From: Companilactobacillus heilongjiangensis | GTDB taxonomy: Bacteria; Bacillota; Bacilli; Lactobacillales; Lactobacillaceae | Length of the DNA stretch: 64,000 nt | Direction: 5' to 3' | NCBI RefSeq assembly: GCF_000831645.3 | Contig: NZ_CP012559.1 | Location: forward strand, 496,001-560,000 | Shown here: positions 25,941 to 34,189 of the stretch, one piece after another | How positions within the stretch are numbered: position 1 is the first letter of the stretch | How the letters are laid out: each line of letters begins with the position of its first letter | The notes under the pieces: generated by a model | Databases searched by the model: none | The model's input: the letters and a program-made list of their open reading frames with translations, nothing else | What the model was told of the DNA's origin: nothing | Program-made: the position numbers and the translations under genes

Positions 25941-25986
25941 AAGGCTGTTAAATCTGAGTAACGTCTCAAATTTAGCAGCCTTTTTC
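25941..25986 (+). terminator. second, orphan terminator hairpin
   Basis: Stem AAGGCTGTTAAATCTGAG pairs with CTCAAATTTAGCAGCC with one or two mismatches, followed by TTTTT. It stands 95 bp after the previous terminator with no coding sequence between them. It could be a back-up terminator or the end of a short non-coding transcript. Confidence 0.7.
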
Positions 25987-26114
25987 TGTCTTAATAAATT
26001 CTTAAAAAAATATTTTAACTAAAAATGGGCTATACAAATTGGTAACTACCAGTTTCAGCAAATTGAGATAAGTTCGACAGTATATTTCTCAAACTAAAAC
26101 CGATATAAACATAA

Positions 26115-26141
26115 GTAACAAGCTGTTACATATATGTAACA
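26115..26141. promoter_or_regulatory. overlapping GTAACA/TGTTAC palindromes
   Basis: GTAACA-AGC-TGTTAC (26115-26129) overlaps the perfect 18-bp palindrome TGTTACATATATGTAACA (26124-26141). This looks like a multi-half-site operator. A related inverted repeat with GTAAC ends lies downstream of the man operon (30188-30228). The regulator is unknown. The rest of the 26.0-26.6 kb gap holds no gene. Confidence 0.5.
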
Positions 26142-26498
26142 TGTGAAATAAATTTAGATAAAATATCTTATCTTTTTTAATTAAATTGAAAATGCTGATA
26201 GAGTGGGGACTAGACCGACTTTTGATTGAAAATTATGAAAAGCAGTGAGAACTTTCAACCATCACAAAGTAGCAATAATTAGGGTGGAATCAGTCCAGAT
26301 CTCTTTGACTAAATAATACCTATTTTTTAAACATCCTGATATGAAAGCTACTATAGAGGAACCAGAAAATTGAAAAATGAATTATTTAATTTATCTTAAA
26401 AGTTTAGTTTTGTTTTTATTTGGTTCTTTTTGTTAAAAAAGCTGTTTTTTTTCTGAAAAAATGATATTATGTAAGGGTTCACATGAAGGGTGAGCTCT

Positions 26499-26580
26499 AT
26501 TAAAGCGGTTTATTTAGAAATTATTCTATTTTTATTGTCAGTATTGACCTGAAATGGGTGGTCAAAGTAAGCGCTTTAAT
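26499..26580 (+). promoter_or_regulatory. nested inverted repeats in the manX leader
   Basis: ATTAAAGCG (26499-26507) pairs with CGCTTTAAT (26572-26580), and inside them TTGACC (26544) pairs with GGTCAA (26560). This could be a leader hairpin. Alternatively, both outer arms resemble cre sites; AGTAAGCGCTTTAA at 26566-26579 fits 12 of 14 consensus positions. A possible -10 (TATTAT) is at 26465-26470. The two readings cannot be separated by eye. Confidence 0.5.
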
Positions 26581-26606
26581 GACATAAAAATAAAGGAGGA
26601 TTAAAC

Positions 26607-27581
26607 ATGGTTGGAATTGTTATTGCAAGCCATGGTGACTTTGCTGATGGCATCAAGATGTCAGGTTCAATGATTTTCGGTGAACAAAAAGACGTTCAAT
26701 CCGTTACATTACAACCTAGCATGGGTCCTGATGACCTTAAAGCAAAATTGGAAGAAGCTGTTTCTTCTCTAGAAGATCAAGAACAAGTATTGTTCCTTGT
26801 TGATTTATGGGGTGGAACACCATTCAACCAAGTAAATGGTTTGTTCGAAGCACATAAAGATAAGTGGGCTATCGTTGCTGGCCTTAACTTACCTATGTTG
26901 ATTGAGGCATATGCTTCACGTTTATCAATGAACTCAGCACATGAAATTGCTGCTCACATTATTGAAACAGCAAAAGATGGTGTTAAGGTTCGTCCAGAAT
27001 CACTACAACCAAAGGAAGCTCCTAAGGCTGCTGCACCAAAACAAGGACCTACAGGTGGTCAACCAGGACCAATGAAATATGTATTGGCTCGTGTTGATTC
27101 ACGTCTATTGCATGGTCAAGTTGCTACTGCATGGAGTAAGACAACAAATCCTACTCGTATCATTGTTGTTTCAGATAACGTTGCTAAGGATGATTTGCGT
27201 AAGCAATTGATTATGCAAGCTGCACCAGTTGGTGTTCATGCTCACGTTGTCCCAATCGATCAAATGATCAAGATTGCAAAAGACGACAAGCACTTTGGTG
27301 CTGAACGTGCTCTATTACTTTTCGAAACACCACAAGATGTTAAGAGAGCAATTGATGGGGGAGTTCCATTGAAGACAGTTAATGTTGGTTCAATGGCTCA
27401 TTCAGTTGGTAAAGTTCAACCGAACAAAGTTTTGGCTTTTGATCAAAATGATATCGATACTTATAAGGCTATGGAAAAAGAAGGCATCAAGTTTGATGTT
27501 CGTAAAGTTCCTACAGACTCAGAAGATAACCTCGATAACATCATGAAAAAAGCTCAAGATGAATTGAACAAAGAAAATTAA
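26607..27581 (+). CDS. manX: PTS mannose-family EIIAB
   Basis: Cytosolic phosphotransfer protein (324 aa) of the mannose/glucose PTS. EIIA carries the phospho-His-9 in IVIASHGDFADG. A flexible Ala/Pro/Gly-rich linker follows near residues 133-150 (KEAPKAAAPKQGPTGG), then EIIB with the phospho-His in DSRLLHGQVATAW. The ATG has AAAGGAGG upstream. It starts a manXYZ-manO operon with an 800-bp upstream gap that carries palindromes and cre-like sites. I saw no sigma-54 (-24/-12) promoter, though this operon is RpoN-dependent in some relatives. Confidence 0.94.
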   Translation: MVGIVIASHGDFADGIKMSGSMIFGEQKDVQSVTLQPSMGPDDLKAKLEEAVSSLEDQEQVLFLVDLWGGTPFNQVNGLFEAHKDKWAIVAGLNLPMLIEAYASRLSMNSAHEIAAHIIETAKDGVKVRPESLQPKEAPKAAAPKQGPTGGQPGPMKYVLARVDSRLLHGQVATAWSKTTNPTRIIVVSDNVAKDDLRKQLIMQAAPVGVHAHVVPIDQMIKIAKDDKHFGAERALLLFETPQDVKRAIDGGVPLKTVNVGSMAHSVGKVQPNKVLAFDQNDIDTYKAMEKEGIKFDVRKVPTDSEDNLDNIMKKAQDELNKEN

Positions 27582-27627
27582 TTTTATTCATACATATATG
27601 TAAGAAATAACACGGAGGATTATAATC

Positions 27628-28443
27628 ATGCAATTGAATGCTATTCAAATGATTTTAGTCGTTATAGTATCTTTCTTAGCTGGTATGGAAGGTATCTTGG
27701 ATGAATTCCACTTTCACCAACCAGTTATCGCTTGTACTTTAATCGGCTTAGTTACAGGTCAATTATTACCTTGTCTTATCTTAGGTGGTTCATTACAAAT
27801 GATCGCCTTAGGTTGGTCAAATATCGGTGCTGCCGTAGCACCTGATGCTGCTTTGGCAGCTGTTGCTTCAGCTATTATTCTTGTTCTTGGTGGTAAAGGT
27901 AAGGCCGGCGTTGGTTCAGCTATTGCTATTGCTGTTCCTTTGGCTGTTGCCGGACTACTACTAACAATTTTGGCACGTACATTGGCAACTGGTATTGTCC
28001 ACATCATGGATAAAGCTGCCGAAGAAGGTAGTTTTAGAAAGATTGAAATGTGGCAATATATCGCTATTGCTATGCAAGGTATCCGTATTGCTGTTCCTGC
28101 TGCATTGATCTTAGCTATCGGTGCTGGTCCCGTTAAGGAATTATTGAACGCTATGCCCGCTTGGTTGTCAGATGGTTTGTCACTTGGTGGTGGTATGGTT
28201 GTTGCTGTTGGTTACGCTATGGTTATCAATATGATGGCTACAAGAGAAGTATGGCCATTCTTCGCAATTGGTTTCGTACTTGCTACAGTTACACAATTAA
28301 CACTTATCGGTCTTGGTGCTATCGGTATTTCAATCGCCTTAATCTACTTGAAATTATCTAAATCAGGTGGTAATGGTGGCAACGGTGATGGAGGAAACTC
28401 TAACACTGGTGACCCAGTCGGCGATATAATAGATAACTACTAA
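27628..28443 (+). CDS. manY: PTS mannose-family EIIC
   Basis: Membrane channel subunit (271 aa) of the mannose PTS, translocating the sugar together with EIID. It is very hydrophobic, with a typical N-terminus (MQLNAIQMILVVIVSFLAG) and a GG-rich stretch SLGGGMVVAVGYAMVINMM. The C-terminus ends in a Gly/Asn-rich tail (GGNGGNGDGGNSNTGDP), a lactobacillar feature of no known function. A CGGAGGAT ribosome site precedes the ATG. Confidence 0.93.
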   Translation: MQLNAIQMILVVIVSFLAGMEGILDEFHFHQPVIACTLIGLVTGQLLPCLILGGSLQMIALGWSNIGAAVAPDAALAAVASAIILVLGGKGKAGVGSAIAIAVPLAVAGLLLTILARTLATGIVHIMDKAAEEGSFRKIEMWQYIAIAMQGIRIAVPAALILAIGAGPVKELLNAMPAWLSDGLSLGGGMVVAVGYAMVINMMATREVWPFFAIGFVLATVTQLTLIGLGAIGISIALIYLKLSKSGGNGGNGDGGNSNTGDPVGDIIDNY

Positions 28444-28462
28444 GAGGGAGGAACACACAAAC

Positions 28463-29374
28463 ATGGCAGATCAAGTAAAGATTTCTAAAAAAGATAGAAT
28501 TTCCGTTTGGTGGCGTTCAACATTCCTTCAAGGTTCATGGAATTACGAACGTATGCAAAATGGTGGCTGGACTTATTCATTAATTCCAGTACTAAAAAGA
28601 TTATATAAGACAAAGGAAGACCGTGCCGCAGCTCTAAAGCGTCACATGGAATTCTTCAACTGTCACCCATACTTAGCTTCACCTATCCTTGGTGTTACTA
28701 TGGCTTTGGAAGAAGAACGTGCTAATGGTGCACCTATTGATGATGTAACTATTCAAGGTGTTAAAGTTGGTATGATGGGTCCTTTGGCTGGTATTGGTGA
28801 TCCTGTGTTCTGGTTCACTGTTAAGCCAATTATTGGTGCTTTAGCTGCTTCACTAGCTATGACAGGTAACATTATGGGACCTATCATTTACTTCGTAGCA
28901 TGGAACGCTATTCGTATGGCCTTCATGTGGTACACACAAGAACTTGGCTACAAAGCCGGTTCAAAGATTACAGATGACCTATCTGGTGGTATTCTACAAG
29001 ATATCACAAAGGGTGCTTCAATTTTGGGTATGTTCATTCTTGGTTCATTGATCAACCGTTGGGTTGTTGTTAAGTTCACCCCAGTTGTTTCAACAATTAA
29101 ACAAGATAAGGGTGCTTTCATTGACTGGTCACATTTGCCAGCCGGTGCACAAGGAATCAAGGAAGCCTTGATTCAACAACAAGCAGGCCTATCATTGACT
29201 GCTCACAAAGTAACAACATTGCAAGATAACTTGGATCAATTGATCCCTGGTTTAGCAGCTTTGCTACTAACATTGTTCTGTATGTGGTTACTAAAGAAGA
29301 AAGTTTCTCCAATCGTTATCATTCTTGGATTGTTCGTTGTCGGTGTTGTCCTACACGTACTTCACATTATGTAA
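28463..29374 (+). CDS. manZ: PTS mannose-family EIID
   Basis: EIID subunit (303 aa), the second membrane component. Hallmarks are WRSTFLQGSWNYERMQNGG near the N-terminus, FFNCHPYLASPILGVTMALEEE, and GMMGPLAGIGDPVFW. It ends with hydrophobic helices. It lies 20 bp after manY behind AGAGGGAGG. A weak terminator separates it from manO. Confidence 0.94.
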   Translation: MADQVKISKKDRISVWWRSTFLQGSWNYERMQNGGWTYSLIPVLKRLYKTKEDRAAALKRHMEFFNCHPYLASPILGVTMALEEERANGAPIDDVTIQGVKVGMMGPLAGIGDPVFWFTVKPIIGALAASLAMTGNIMGPIIYFVAWNAIRMAFMWYTQELGYKAGSKITDDLSGGILQDITKGASILGMFILGSLINRWVVVKFTPVVSTIKQDKGAFIDWSHLPAGAQGIKEALIQQQAGLSLTAHKVTTLQDNLDQLIPGLAALLLTLFCMWLLKKKVSPIVIILGLFVVGVVLHVLHIM

Positions 29375-29393
29375 TTATTTGAAACTTTCACAT

Positions 29394-29427
29394 GGGGTGG
29401 ACTCAAAAGAGTTCCGCCTCTTTTTTG
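29394..29427 (+). terminator. terminator or attenuator between manZ and manO
   Basis: GGGTGGACTC and GAGTTCCGCCTC pair with a small bulge, then TTTTTT. Read-through would supply manO. Confidence 0.7.
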
Positions 29428-29482
29428 ATAGTTAGTAAAGACGTATAATACTTTTTATAAAGAGATAAAGGGGTTAGTTTAA

Positions 29483-29875
29483 ATGGTTCAATCATTAAAT
29501 ACGAAGTCGGATTTGGTCATGAATGCAACTTCTCACTTAGGAATGACAGATTACGGTAAGATCATGGTCGGAGACAAGGGCTTCGAATTTTATGATGATC
29601 GTGACGCTAATAACTATATCCAGATTCCTTGGACTGAAGTTCGTTTGGTGATCGTATCAATTATTTTTGGTGGCAGATGGATTCCAAGATTTGCTATTGA
29701 AACAAAGAAGAACGGTACTTTCTCATTCTCAGCTCGAGACCCTAAGAAAGCTTTGCGAGCAATCCGAGTTTATATCAAACCGGACCATATCGTACGTTCA
29801 CTCAGTTTCTTCCAAGTTGTTAAACGTGCGTTTACTAGAAATCCTAACAAGAAATCTAAAAAGTCGAAAAAGTAA
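29483..29875 (+). CDS. manO: DUF956 protein ManO
   Basis: A 130-aa protein of the DUF956/ManO family, which follows the mannose PTS in many lactic acid bacteria. The fold is predicted to be mostly beta, PH-domain-like (YGKIMVGDKGFEFYDDRD, YIQIPWTEVRLVIVS). A basic Lys-rich tail (NPNKKSKKSKK) ends it. The start has AAAGGGG upstream. Its role is thought to be regulatory for the mannose PTS, but its mechanism is not known to me. A terminator follows, then R4. Confidence 0.88.
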   Translation: MVQSLNTKSDLVMNATSHLGMTDYGKIMVGDKGFEFYDDRDANNYIQIPWTEVRLVIVSIIFGGRWIPRFAIETKKNGTFSFSARDPKKALRAIRVYIKPDHIVRSLSFFQVVKRAFTRNPNKKSKKSKK

Positions 29876-29885
29876 ATATTCAAAA

Positions 29886-29923
29886 GAGTCAGCAAATTTT
29901 ATTTTGCTGGCTTTTTTTGCATT
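29886..29923 (+). terminator. terminator of manO
   Basis: Stem GTCAGCAAA/TTTGCTGGC with a five-base loop, then seven T. Confidence 0.88.
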
Positions 29924-29927
29924 TAAA

Positions 29928-30118
29928 TATGCCGCCGGAACTTGCCAGTGAATTGCACTCCGCTATGGGGACCGGTCCGAGCCGGAGTGCGGTCTCGAAC
30001 CTAGATTTGAATCCTTGCCAAAGTGCGGCAAGTATCCAAACTCGTCCCGTGGTGTAATGGCTAAAGCCATAACGCCACCTTCATTGCGGGTGCAATTCAC
30101 TGGCAAGCTCCGGCTTGG
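29928..30118 (-). repeat. R4: cloverleaf-like structured repeat
   Basis: Arms CTTGCCAGTGAATTGCA and TGCAATTCACTGGCAAG are a perfect 17-bp pair of private sequence. P4 (TCCGAGCC...GGTCTCGAA), P3 (CTTGCC...GGCAAG) and P2 (GGTGTAATGGC TAAA GCCATAACGCC) are all present. The TATGCCG end faces manO, 53 bp away. It forms an outward-facing pair with R5. Confidence 0.87.
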
Positions 30119-30187
30119 GTTTGTTTAGAATTTAGTTGGTTGTTTATGATTTTTATTTAATAAAGTTAAATTAATTTAAAAGTGTGC

Positions 30188-30228
30188 TCAAATAATGTTA
30201 CAGAAGTTCAAATAGTAACATTATTTGA
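30188..30228. repeat. perfect 14-bp inverted repeat between R4 and R5
   Basis: TCAAATAATGTTAC and GTAACATTATTTGA are exact reverse complements around a 13-base loop. There is no T run, so an operator or a processing hairpin is as likely as a terminator. It lies in the 142-bp spacer between R4 and R5. Confidence 0.65.
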
Positions 30229-30260
30229 ATATTGGAGGATGAACTTTATTCGTAAAATAG

Positions 30261-30446
30261 ATTAGTTGGAAGAGCTGGGAGTATTCATCAGCCGCGAAAG
30301 TGGCGTTATTGCTTTAGCAATTACACCACCGGGCGTGTTGGAGACTTTCCGGTTTTTGGAAAGGCTTCAACCGAGGTTCGAGACCGTTCTTTGGCTCGGA
30401 CCGTACCGCGCAGCAGATGAATACTCCCAGCTCTGGAAACGGCATA
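30261..30446 (+). repeat. R5: cloverleaf-like structured repeat, arm type A
   Basis: Arms AGAGCTGGGAGTATTCATC and GATGAATACTCCCAGCTCT are a perfect 19-bp pair. In forward orientation it shows P2 (GGCGTTATTGC TTTA GCAATTACACC), P3 (ACTTTCC...GGAAAG) and P4 (GGTTCGAGACC...GGCTCGGACC). The GGCAT end faces the 30558 gene, 112 bp downstream. An in-frame open stretch across it is not considered coding. Confidence 0.87.
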
Positions 30447-30557
30447 TTTTAATGCCAAAGGAAGACATCTGGGATATTTAAAGACTTTATTTTTGATAAT
30501 AGTGGCCGTTATGTATTATTTTAAGGGTACTCATAGAGCAAAAATAAGGTGATTGAA

Positions 30558-31091
30558 ATGGAAAAAGGATTGAGTTTTGCAAGAAAAATCAATTTTGAAC
30601 CATTACTGATCAGTATCTTTTTTGGAATAGTCGTAGCGACCATTTCTTATGCGATATTTCCAAATTATCCATTAGTTTGGATTGCGGTGGGCATCTTGGC
30701 ATTCGCGGTTGAAAGTTTGCTGGTATATCCGAAATATCTCTCCAATTACTATGGCTATTGGAAAGCCGATGACTCTGGAATTCACTACTATGATTACGGG
30801 ACCTGGAATAAAAAGGTTCAGGCAATTTTTTCACCATTATCTAGAAAGACTATTGATGTGCCATATTCGGCTATTAAGACGTTTGTGATTGTCGATGGGC
30901 AAACTATCATGAATACTCAGAATACACGTGGAGGCGCGTTCAACAGGCCCCTGACACGAAAAGTTCAGTATCTGATTGTCCAGACTCATGAACGGGAAGT
31001 TAAATTAAGCTGTGCTTGGAGTTCTGCAGGCACTCCAACAACGGCTACCGATATTAAAAATGTTGTTGAATTAATTAATTCAAAAATATGA
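30558..31091 (+). CDS. small membrane-anchored protein, paralogue of the 41587 gene
   Basis: A 177-aa protein of unknown function. The N-terminal 60 residues carry two hydrophobic helices (LLISIFFGIVVATISYAIF and a second near residues 40-57). A soluble, probably beta-rich domain follows with the shared motif YYDYGTWNKKVQAIFSPL. The same layout and the motifs LSFARK/SFARK, VYPKYL/IYPRYL and YYDY-TW recur in the 41587 gene, so the two are paralogues. The start is the ATG at 30558 with AAGGTG six bases upstream. A terminator follows. No family name is recognised. Confidence 0.72.
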   Translation: MEKGLSFARKINFEPLLISIFFGIVVATISYAIFPNYPLVWIAVGILAFAVESLLVYPKYLSNYYGYWKADDSGIHYYDYGTWNKKVQAIFSPLSRKTIDVPYSAIKTFVIVDGQTIMNTQNTRGGAFNRPLTRKVQYLIVQTHEREVKLSCAWSSAGTPTTATDIKNVVELINSKI

Positions 31092-31102
31092 ATCATAATT
31101 TA

Positions 31103-31134
31103 GGACAAACTCATTTTGGGTTTGTTCTTTTTTA
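31103..31134 (+). terminator. terminator of the 30558 gene
   Basis: Stem GACAAACTC/GGGTTTGTTC, T run. A second small hairpin (AAAAGCCCACC/ATGGGCTTTT region, 31142-31167) follows immediately. Confidence 0.8.
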
Positions 31135-31436
31135 TTGCAGCAAAAAAGCCCACCATATGGGCTTTTAATAAACAAATAAATTATGTGAAATACAATTTGA
31201 AGGGTGAACTCAGTAAAAGAGAATCATCGTGTTATTTTTACTGAATTCGTATCTCAACGGTTAAAGAATACTTTATCGAACGCGTTTCATGTCAAGAATA
31301 TTTTTAATAAATTTTTTTAGAGTGTTAAATCAAAAAAATCTGTTTTCATAAAAAGATAAATGGCTATATAGGCTTTGTTGAAAACATATCATTAGATATA
31401 CTTTAAGTAATCAAGATAGTAAAAGGAATTTAATTT

Positions 31437-33359
31437 ATGAAGCATCGTAAAAATAGCAAATATTTTATGTACTTGCTCATTTCCCTGCTTGCAACTAGTT
31501 TTTTAATTTTTTCTAGTGTTAGTAAAGTTAGTGCACAGACTAATGATGATCCGGTTATTGAGCCATTTCATCCTCCGTCTAAGGGCGCTGAACATGGAAT
31601 CTTTTGGGGTACTAGCGGTTTTAATACTCAACCTGAGGCAAATTATTATATTAAACGAGGGGAGTCTGTATCTATTAACAGTAACTTTGTACGATATATC
31701 GGTTGGTTTTCATGGTGGGGGACGTCTAAATATGATTGGTACGAAAATATTGATGGAAAAGGTTGGCAAAGATTAAACAGAGATTCAGCGAGTATGAAGG
31801 TTCAAACTAATAAGGATTCGAAAGTCCATGATATTTATTATCAAGCAATCAATACTTTTAGAAATGATACTTATTATTCAGAGATGGCGCATGTTCACGT
31901 ACTTTCTAATGAAATCAAAGCGGAGTCTGTAACGATTGAGCCGAATAAAAACTATTTATATAGCACCAAAGACAACAAGTTATTTGATAATTGGACGTAC
32001 GTTAATGATGAGACAAAACCTCAGGATTCAACTGGTAAATTGCAATGGACTTTGGGAGAATTCAAAGGAAAAGACACTGTTCCGGAGACTGAGAATAAGT
32101 TGGCAACTGTAAATACATCAGGCTTAATAACGGCTAAAAATGGTGCTGTAGGAGTTTTGAATGTAACTGGTTATATCGTCAACGAGGATGGCACAAGTGT
32201 TTCAGATACGAAGAAGCTTCGAATTGGCGGTGGACTGGAAGATCAGACTGGTCATGTTAAGCAAAAGGCAACGTTTAATATTGAAACGGGTAAGTCAATT
32301 GCTAGAGATAATGAAACAGCACAGATTGATATTAAATGGCATCGTGTAAAGGATAAAAAAGATACAATCGTTGCTGGAAATAAGAATAATCAATTATCTA
32401 TGACTACTGATGTGTTGGATGAATCAGATAGTCATAATGAGTACTACGCGATTATTACAGCCGGAAATTCACAGTTAAGAACCAATAATGCTCATTTGAA
32501 GGTTTTACCGCCAATTGACCCAATGGTTCATTTAGACAGTAAAATGGAGAATGTCAGTTTCCCCAAAGGAAATAGTGATAATAAAACATTGCATCATGTA
32601 ACCAATGATGATGTAGTCAAATATACAATGACGTTGAAAAATGGTGGAATTAAGAATTTGAAGAAATCTACTTTGAAGTTGCCTTTAAATCAGCACACTG
32701 AGGTTGCGTCGATTAAATTGGATGGGGTTGAAAATAATAAGCACAGTTTCAATACTGTTGAAAAAAGTTTGGAAGTTCCGATTGACGATTTGGAGCAGGA
32801 TCACGAGCATAAAGTTGAGATAGAAACCAAGACAAAAGGTATTAATGATGAACACAGCTATTCATTTAAGCCGATTCTGTCGGGCTTTTATGACGATATG
32901 ACTCACAAATATGAAAGTGATGGCGACTTGTTGACGTTGCATTATACAGATGATCGTATCGCTGCGGAATTTAAGAAGATTCATTTTCAACCGGTGGCAC
33001 TTTTTGAACGTGAAAAATATAAATTTCGGACTAGTGAGACTGTGGCTCCAAATCCAGTTGTTTCAATTCGTGATTCTCGTCGGAACCGTGTACCTGTGAA
33101 AGTAACAGTTAAGCAAACAACCAATTTTATTAATGGCAAGAATATTTTAGATGCCAATTTACTCTTTGTTAGTCAAAATGCTCAGCCAGTTTCATTAAAC
33201 GAGAAGGTGACTGTCGCTCAAACTGACCGTGAGCAGCCACTGCAGTCGATTACATGGGATGAGAGCCATGGCCTGATACTTCACGTTGATAACACAAAGG
33301 CAAGGCCACCAGGGAATTATAGTGCTACCTTGGTTTGGAATATTGAGAATGCTCCTTGA
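31437..33359 (+). CDS. secreted surface protein with degenerate WxL-type C-terminus
   Basis: A 640-aa exported protein. The signal peptide covers about residues 1-34 (MKHRKNSKYFMYLLISL, cleavage after VSA). The body is rich in beta strands and polar residues, with Ig-like segments. The last 110 residues follow the WxL cell-wall-binding plan: IRDSRRNRVPVKVTVKQTTN aligns with the usual domain entry, and the end, NYSATLVWNIENAP, matches the distal LTWxLxxAP. The first WxL motif itself is altered to VKV. There is no LPXTG or membrane tail. The usual DUF916/WxL gene cluster is absent, so this is an orphan. A role in adhesion or wall interaction is inferred only. Confidence 0.75.
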   Translation: MKHRKNSKYFMYLLISLLATSFLIFSSVSKVSAQTNDDPVIEPFHPPSKGAEHGIFWGTSGFNTQPEANYYIKRGESVSINSNFVRYIGWFSWWGTSKYDWYENIDGKGWQRLNRDSASMKVQTNKDSKVHDIYYQAINTFRNDTYYSEMAHVHVLSNEIKAESVTIEPNKNYLYSTKDNKLFDNWTYVNDETKPQDSTGKLQWTLGEFKGKDTVPETENKLATVNTSGLITAKNGAVGVLNVTGYIVNEDGTSVSDTKKLRIGGGLEDQTGHVKQKATFNIETGKSIARDNETAQIDIKWHRVKDKKDTIVAGNKNNQLSMTTDVLDESDSHNEYYAIITAGNSQLRTNNAHLKVLPPIDPMVHLDSKMENVSFPKGNSDNKTLHHVTNDDVVKYTMTLKNGGIKNLKKSTLKLPLNQHTEVASIKLDGVENNKHSFNTVEKSLEVPIDDLEQDHEHKVEIETKTKGINDEHSYSFKPILSGFYDDMTHKYESDGDLLTLHYTDDRIAAEFKKIHFQPVALFEREKYKFRTSETVAPNPVVSIRDSRRNRVPVKVTVKQTTNFINGKNILDANLLFVSQNAQPVSLNEKVTVAQTDREQPLQSITWDESHGLILHVDNTKARPPGNYSATLVWNIENAP

Positions 33360-33411
33360 ATCGACATAAGTGCTAAGAAACGGTATTGTTTAAATATGAA
33401 AAGGAGCTTTT

Positions 33412-34155
33412 ATGAAATTATTAAAGAATAATATTACAAAAATTATCGTTGCCAGTTTAATATTTCCGTTTGTTATGACTATCATCGGACTTTTAGTAAC
33501 AAAAAAGTCATCCACTAGTATCTTACAATTAGTTGGTGATCTAGCTGTATTTTTGGTAGCTTATCTGTTAAATGCTAAATATTTTCGCCAAAAGATTCAC
33601 TGGTTCAACAGTCATAAAGTGAGCGCCCAGTTGGCAACTTCCATGCCAGCAATAATTATTGTGGCCTTGTTAGATTCACCGATGTTAGCTGTACCAGATT
33701 TCAAAGTTAAATTTAGAATTATTATTATTTGCTTATTAGTTGGTTTAGCCGAGGAGTATATATTCCGTGGCGTATTGATTGGACTATTTCTGAAAGTAGC
33801 GCACAACAACGCATTTGGAGCTGTCATTGGTTCAAGTATCATGTTTGGCTTGATCCACACAATGAATTTGGGTGCATTGCCAATCGGTTACGTTTCAGCT
33901 CAAGTTATTTTTGCGGCAGCTATTGGAATTCTTTTTGGTACGATTTATATCAAAACTCATAATCTGGGAATTGTGATTGCATTACATGCTTTACGTGATA
34001 TGTTCCCAATGTTTTCTAATAAATTGGTAGCTCAAATGAGTCACACAACGTTTTCGATGGCATCACTATATGTCACAGTTGTCTTTTTAGTGATTGCGTT
34101 ATTTATTGCCAGCGTGCAATTACGAGATTATACAATAAAAGAAGATGCAGAATAA
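33412..34155 (+). CDS. CPBP-family intramembrane metalloprotease
   Basis: A membrane protein (247 aa) of the CPBP/Abi family with six to eight hydrophobic segments. The three conserved motifs are present: EE-x3-R in LAEEYIFRGVL (near residue 119), F-x3-H in FGLIHTMN, and a C-terminal H-x3-D in LHALRDMF. Members cut membrane substrates or provide immunity to self-made bacteriocins. No bacteriocin gene is nearby. The ATG has AAAGGAG upstream, 52 bp after the surface-protein stop, so the two could be co-transcribed. Confidence 0.88.
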   Translation: MKLLKNNITKIIVASLIFPFVMTIIGLLVTKKSSTSILQLVGDLAVFLVAYLLNAKYFRQKIHWFNSHKVSAQLATSMPAIIIVALLDSPMLAVPDFKVKFRIIIICLLVGLAEEYIFRGVLIGLFLKVAHNNAFGAVIGSSIMFGLIHTMNLGALPIGYVSAQVIFAAAIGILFGTIYIKTHNLGIVIALHALRDMFPMFSNKLVAQMSHTTFSMASLYVTVVFLVIALFIASVQLRDYTIKEDAE

Positions 34156-34180
34156 AATCCGCATCTTCTTTTTATTTTTT
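34141..34180. terminator. terminator of the CPBP protease gene
   Basis: Stem GAAGATGC/GCATCTTC then TTTTTATTTTTT; the left arm covers the last codons of the gene. The flanking A residues allow use by the convergent 34927 gene. Confidence 0.82.
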
Positions 34181-34189
34181 CAAAATATT

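Noticed and set aside
26195-26320. T-box riboswitch, because of AGGGTGGAA.
   Set aside because: No stem I features, no matching terminator/antiterminator pair and no amino-acid gene downstream.
26310-26600. Sigma-54 (-24/-12) promoter before the man operon, as in Listeria and some lactobacilli.
   Set aside because: No TGGCAC-N5-TTGC-like sequence with correct spacing was seen.
30239-30265. An eight-codon open frame after GGAGG just before R5, as a possible gene cut off by the repeat.
   Set aside because: The spacing to the ATG is too short, and no continuation of a protein is visible on the far side of R5.
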